This document shows positions 53,036 through 64,000 of a stretch of 64,000 nucleotides of DNA, piece by piece. The notes beneath the pieces were generated by a model. The model searched no databases. It worked only from the letters and a program-made list of their open reading frames with translations, and had not been told where the DNA came from. Each line of letters opens with the position of its first letter. The stretch's first letter is position 1. Source of the stretch: Elgaria multicarinata webbii (Eukaryota; Chordata; Lepidosauria; Squamata; Anguidae); assembly GCF_023053635.1 (NCBI RefSeq), contig NC_086183.1, forward strand, positions 34,763,501-34,827,500, in the 5' to 3' direction. The translations under genes and the position numbers were made by a program.

Positions 53036-53300
53036 TGGGATTCGCTGGCCACCAATTTGGATAGCTTCAAAGGCAGCTAGACAAATTCCGGGTAAAGGAG
53101 GAGGAAGAGGAGGAGGCAACTATCAATGTCTGCAGGAGGTTGGTGCCATCCCAGGCCATGGGGCTGGATTATACACGTTGCACTTGTCTTGGGTCCTGCT
53201 TGTTGGTTCCCCGAGGGCAGCTGGTTGGCTCCTTTGGAAACAAAAGGCCAGACTAGATGGGCCCTTGGTCTGCTCCAGCCTCAGGGCTCTTCTGATGTTC
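53036..53300 (+). mobile_element. CR1-related LINE 3' end
   Basis: Ends with CAGACTAGATGGGCCCTTGG and CAGGGCTCTTCTGATGTTCT, the sense form of the sequence at 46610. Confidence 0.75.
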
Positions 53301-53617
53301 TTAACTGTTTCCAACTGGTAGCTGGGGGTGGCTCCCCCTGTAGCTAGAATTCCCACGTGGTGAATTTTTGAATGGACACTGCTCAAAATAGTCATTTTCA
53401 ATCCCGCACCCCCACTCTGGATGTCAGACTCCCAAGAGCACAGCCATGCACTAAACCAGAGCATCCAGACCAGGAAAGTTTGCCCCAGTCAGGTTTCGGG
53501 GGGGAGGACTCAGGCAAGGCACTCCCTACAGGCCCCTAAGCCTGGCTGAGGTGGGATGTGCAAAGAGAGAATCCTCTCTTGCGCTGCCTCCGATCTTTTG
53601 GGGAGATCCGTGTAGAA

Positions 53618-53743
53618 CAGCCTTTCTCAACCTGGGGCGCTCCAGATGTGTTGGACTACAACTCCCAGAATGCCCCAGCCGGCTGGGGCATTCTGGGAGA
53701 TGCAGTCCAACACATCTGGAGCGCCCCAGGTTGGGAACCACTG
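53618..53743. mobile_element. 126-bp hAT MITE, near-perfect palindrome
   Basis: CAGCCTTTCTCAACCTGG and CCAGGTTGGGAACCACTG ends; the arms pair over almost the whole length. Flanked by an exact 8-bp GTGTAGAA (53610-53617 and 53744-53751). Confidence 0.95.
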
Positions 53744-54225
53744 GTGTAGAATGAGAATGGCCGTGCTGGCGGTGAGGAGCCCCTTGGGGCTCTGGAAGAT
53801 TTGGCCAGCCGCGCCCACCCTTGTCGCCCCTGGGAGTTGGCCTTGGCTTACCCTGGCAGGCAACAGTTCTCCCCAAGGCCTTTCTACCCAGACTTTAACT
53901 GGAGCTTGAACTGGGGGCTGCGGGGCTGCAATAGCCCCTCAGACCCACGGTGGTGGAGTCCCAAAAGAGCAAATGATCCACCTGGCCCAAGATATGGTCT
54001 CCAGCAGGGGGCAAAAGTAGAGGCTGCAGATAACAGTAAGCATTTATTCAGGTCTTCTGGATGTTCAAAGAAAGTCCGTTGTCTTTCATCAGGAAACCTA
54101 AGCTGTGGTTGGCATTGGAGGGCCAAACTCCACGTTGGATCAGGCTGTTCCCATGTAAGTTATGGCAGTAAGGTGGCAAAACATGCTGGGGTGAGGCAGA
54201 AAGATGGAAGCCTCCATGTCACACA

Positions 54226-54527
54226 GAGGAGGGCCAGGATCTCTTCTCGATTCTCCCAGAGTGCAGGACACGGAATAACGGGCTCAAGTGACAGGAAGCC
54301 AGATTCTGGCTGGACATCAGGAAAAACTTCCTGACTGTTAGAGCAGTATGGAACTACTCCCCAGTTACCTAGGGAGGTGGTGGGCTCTCCCACACTAGAG
54401 GCCTTCAAGAGGCAGCTGGACAAGCATCTGTCGGGGATGCTTTAGGGTGGATTCCTGCATTGAGCAGGGGGTTGGACTCAATGGCCTTGTAGGCCCCTTC
54501 CAACTCTGCTATTCTATGATTCTATGA
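54226..54527 (+). mobile_element. CR1 LINE 3' end just upstream of CYP2G
   Basis: Sense CR1 running from the CTCTTCTCGATTCTCCCAG paragraph to the TTCTATGATTCTATGAT end. It ends 213 bases before the CYP2G start codon. Confidence 0.9.
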
Positions 54528-54685
54528 TCCCTGGTACTCACGTTTAGCCCCAAGAGGAGCCCATGCCCCAGCCCAAGGGCATTTGCTGCCCAGTGGACCT
54601 TGCCCTGAAATCCAATCCTCTTTTCCTGCTCTGTACCGAACACCAAGAGGCCAGGCTTGCTGGTTTCACTTACAGGACAGGTGCA

Positions 54686-54691
54686 TATAAT
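54686..54691 (+). promoter_or_regulatory. TATA-like box of the CYP2G gene
   Basis: TATAAT inside GCATATAATGGG, 55 bases upstream of the start codon. This fits the short 5' leaders of CYP2 genes. No D-box was seen nearby, unlike A-C. Confidence 0.45.
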
Positions 54692-54740
54692 GGGTGTGCT
54701 GAGGTAGGCTTCATCCAGTTGAACTCCCAGCCTGTTCACC

Positions 54741-62581
<7,841 letters not shown>

Positions 62582-62700
62582 TGGCATCCACCTTGGACGG
62601 GGGCGGGGGGGGGCGAGGAACGGGGGCGAGAGCTATCATGTGTGTTGATCTGTGGCCCTTGGATTGGCGCATTTCCCCCTAAGTTCTTTCAAAACCATTC

Positions 62701-62788
62701 GAAGAAGAAGAAGAAGAAGAAGAAGAAGAAGAAGAAGAAGAAGAGGAGGAGGAGGAGGAGGAGGAGGAAGAGGAAGAGGAAGAAGAAT
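62701..62788. repeat. (GAA)n/(GAG)n microsatellite in the CYP2G 3' UTR
   Basis: About 88 bases of pure purine triplets, 120 bases after the stop codon and upstream of the candidate poly(A) signal. Confidence 0.95.
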
Positions 62789-62918
62789 CCCACATGTTAC
62801 AGATTTTGCCTTTGCTGAGATTTCCACCTTTGGCTGCCAGTGAAGGGTTGATTCGATTTTGGTTTTGTACTAACATGAATTAGTAAGGAAAAACTGTTTG
62901 GTTCCTCTCTTTTTTGTA

Positions 62919-62924
62919 ATTAAA
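62919..62924 (+). terminator. Candidate poly(A) signal of CYP2G
   Basis: ATTAAA, a common variant, 338 bases after the stop codon. Confidence 0.4.
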
Positions 62925-62929
62925 AACAT

Positions 62930-63595
62930 CTTCCTATAACATCCTATCAAAATACATTGCATAAGATCAAAACAATATTCTTACTATAAGAGAGAACATT
63001 GCTAAACATTTTAAGACCCTATCAGCAAATAAACTTTCCTAACCTTTTCTTGTTATCAAGGGGTTGGATCCAGACTCTGTCTTCTGTGAGAGGAAGGGCT
63101 CCACTTGCAGAAGGTCCCTACGTCCAATTTTGGGGGATCCTCCCCTTCCTCCACAGGTCTACGCCACAGTTCCCCCCATTCAGATGAGTTCCCAACTGTG
63201 ATATGTTCAGGAGCTGCCGTGAGAAGGAGGGCAGCCAAGTCCACTCCCATCCAGCTTAAATTTGGAGCCAACCTATGAACATTCAGTCTTCATTGTCTTA
63301 AAAGAAGAAATCTTGGCAAAGTTTTCCTGTCAGCTCTGAATGAGTTCTTCAGCTGGCAAGGACAGGGGCCTGGTGAGCTTCATGCCACTAAGAACCTACC
63401 AGAATCAGACTATATTTGCACAGTTTTGGCGTACAGATTGCCTCAGAGCTAAAAGAATCTACTGTCCCATAAATTAAGTGTACTCATCTCATTACGAAGC
63501 TCTCCTAATGAAATTTAAACATTAAAAAAAGCCTTCAACATACACTTGTCAAGCTAGGTAAGAACAATTCTGAATCATTCCTTTAAAAAGACTTA
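62930..63595. other. 3' flank of CYP2G, nothing recognised
   Basis: No exon of a further gene and no clear repeat ends. Confidence 0.5.
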
Positions 63596-63736
63596 GGGGG
63601 GATCTACACTACTGCTTTTAAAGCACTTTAAAGCACCTTGAAAACGTTTTGAAAACTGTATATGCAGTGTGTCCTGGCCCCAAACAGTTCTCAAAACTGT
63701 TATAAAGCGCTTTAAAGCAGTAGTGTAGATCCCCCC
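63596..63736. mobile_element. 141-bp palindromic MITE
   Basis: GGGGGGATCTACACTACTGC and its complement at the other end, flanked by TTA on both sides, a Harbinger-like 3-bp target duplication. Confidence 0.85.
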
Positions 63737-63849
63737 TTACTCAACATTTTTCTAATGAAACCTAAGTGGATAAAATTTTCTAGACATCTGTATTATCCAT
63801 GGGTTCACCTTCCACCGGCGTTTCTCATACTGTAGGCTGGGTCTCACCT

Positions 63850-63988
63850 CGGGTGACCATAACTGTTGTGATGAAGAGGAAATTTCACCAGGTTCTCATA
63901 TATACAAATGACACCTACTGAAAATCCCCTTTCTATGCAACTGTTAAAGATACAGGAGCCCTGTCCTCCTTTTCATAGGGTCACCCTA
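63850..63988. mobile_element. Deleted palindromic hAT-like MITE
   Basis: GGGTGACCATAACTG to TTCATAGGGTCACCCTA; the right arm of the family seen at 31680 and 51226 with most of the left arm missing. Confidence 0.75.
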
Positions 63989-64000
63989 TCTCACCCCACT

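Overview
This is vertebrate nuclear DNA, and the repeats point to a squamate reptile, most likely a lizard. A tRNA-derived SINE with the SINE-Squam/Sauria layout is present. CR1 and L2 LINEs are common, hAT-like MITEs carry 8-bp target duplications, and the protein-coding genes are split by spliceosomal introns. The species cannot be fixed from sequence alone. No retrovirus, LTR element or Polinton was recognised with confidence.

The window is a head-to-tail cluster of cytochrome P450 family 2 genes, all on the + strand. The order is: 3' flank of a paralog whose coding part lies just left of base 1; copy A (4628-16056); copy B (19720-29936); copy C (33690-42249); a gene ghost reduced to its last exon (48968-49134); and a CYP2G-type gene D (54741-62581). 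Genes A, B, C and D each have nine exons of exactly 180, 163, 150, 161, 177, 142, 188, 142 and 182 bp. Each encodes 494 residues with signal anchor, proline hinge, I-helix (A/G)GTET, ExxR and the heme Cys439 loop intact. A-C are about 97% identical and belong to the CYP2A/2B/2G clade; D closely matches mammalian olfactory CYP2G1. The proteins should be ER-anchored monooxygenases using CPR as electron donor and acting on small hydrophobic odorants or xenobiotics.

Layout by region. 1-4627: flank of the upstream paralog, a conserved TATA-containing block, and an L2 fragment. 2800-43006: three tandem units of about 14, 13.9 and 12.3 kb with an identical junction between A/B and B/C. 43007-48967: diverged intergenic blocks, CR1, SINE and L2 debris, and the 5' flank of the lost gene. 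48968-54740: last exon and 3' flank of the lost gene, a palindromic MITE with a SINE inside, a small hAT MITE, and a CR1 close to the CYP2G promoter. 54741-64000: CYP2G and its 3' flank.

Points of greatest interest: amino-acid changes between A, B and C fall largely in the P450 substrate recognition sites, with patch-like clusters in copy C. A perfect D-box lies about 120 bp upstream of all three start codons. An L2 endonuclease fragment reads in frame into the orphan P450 exon 9. Shared insertions show that B and C are sister copies.
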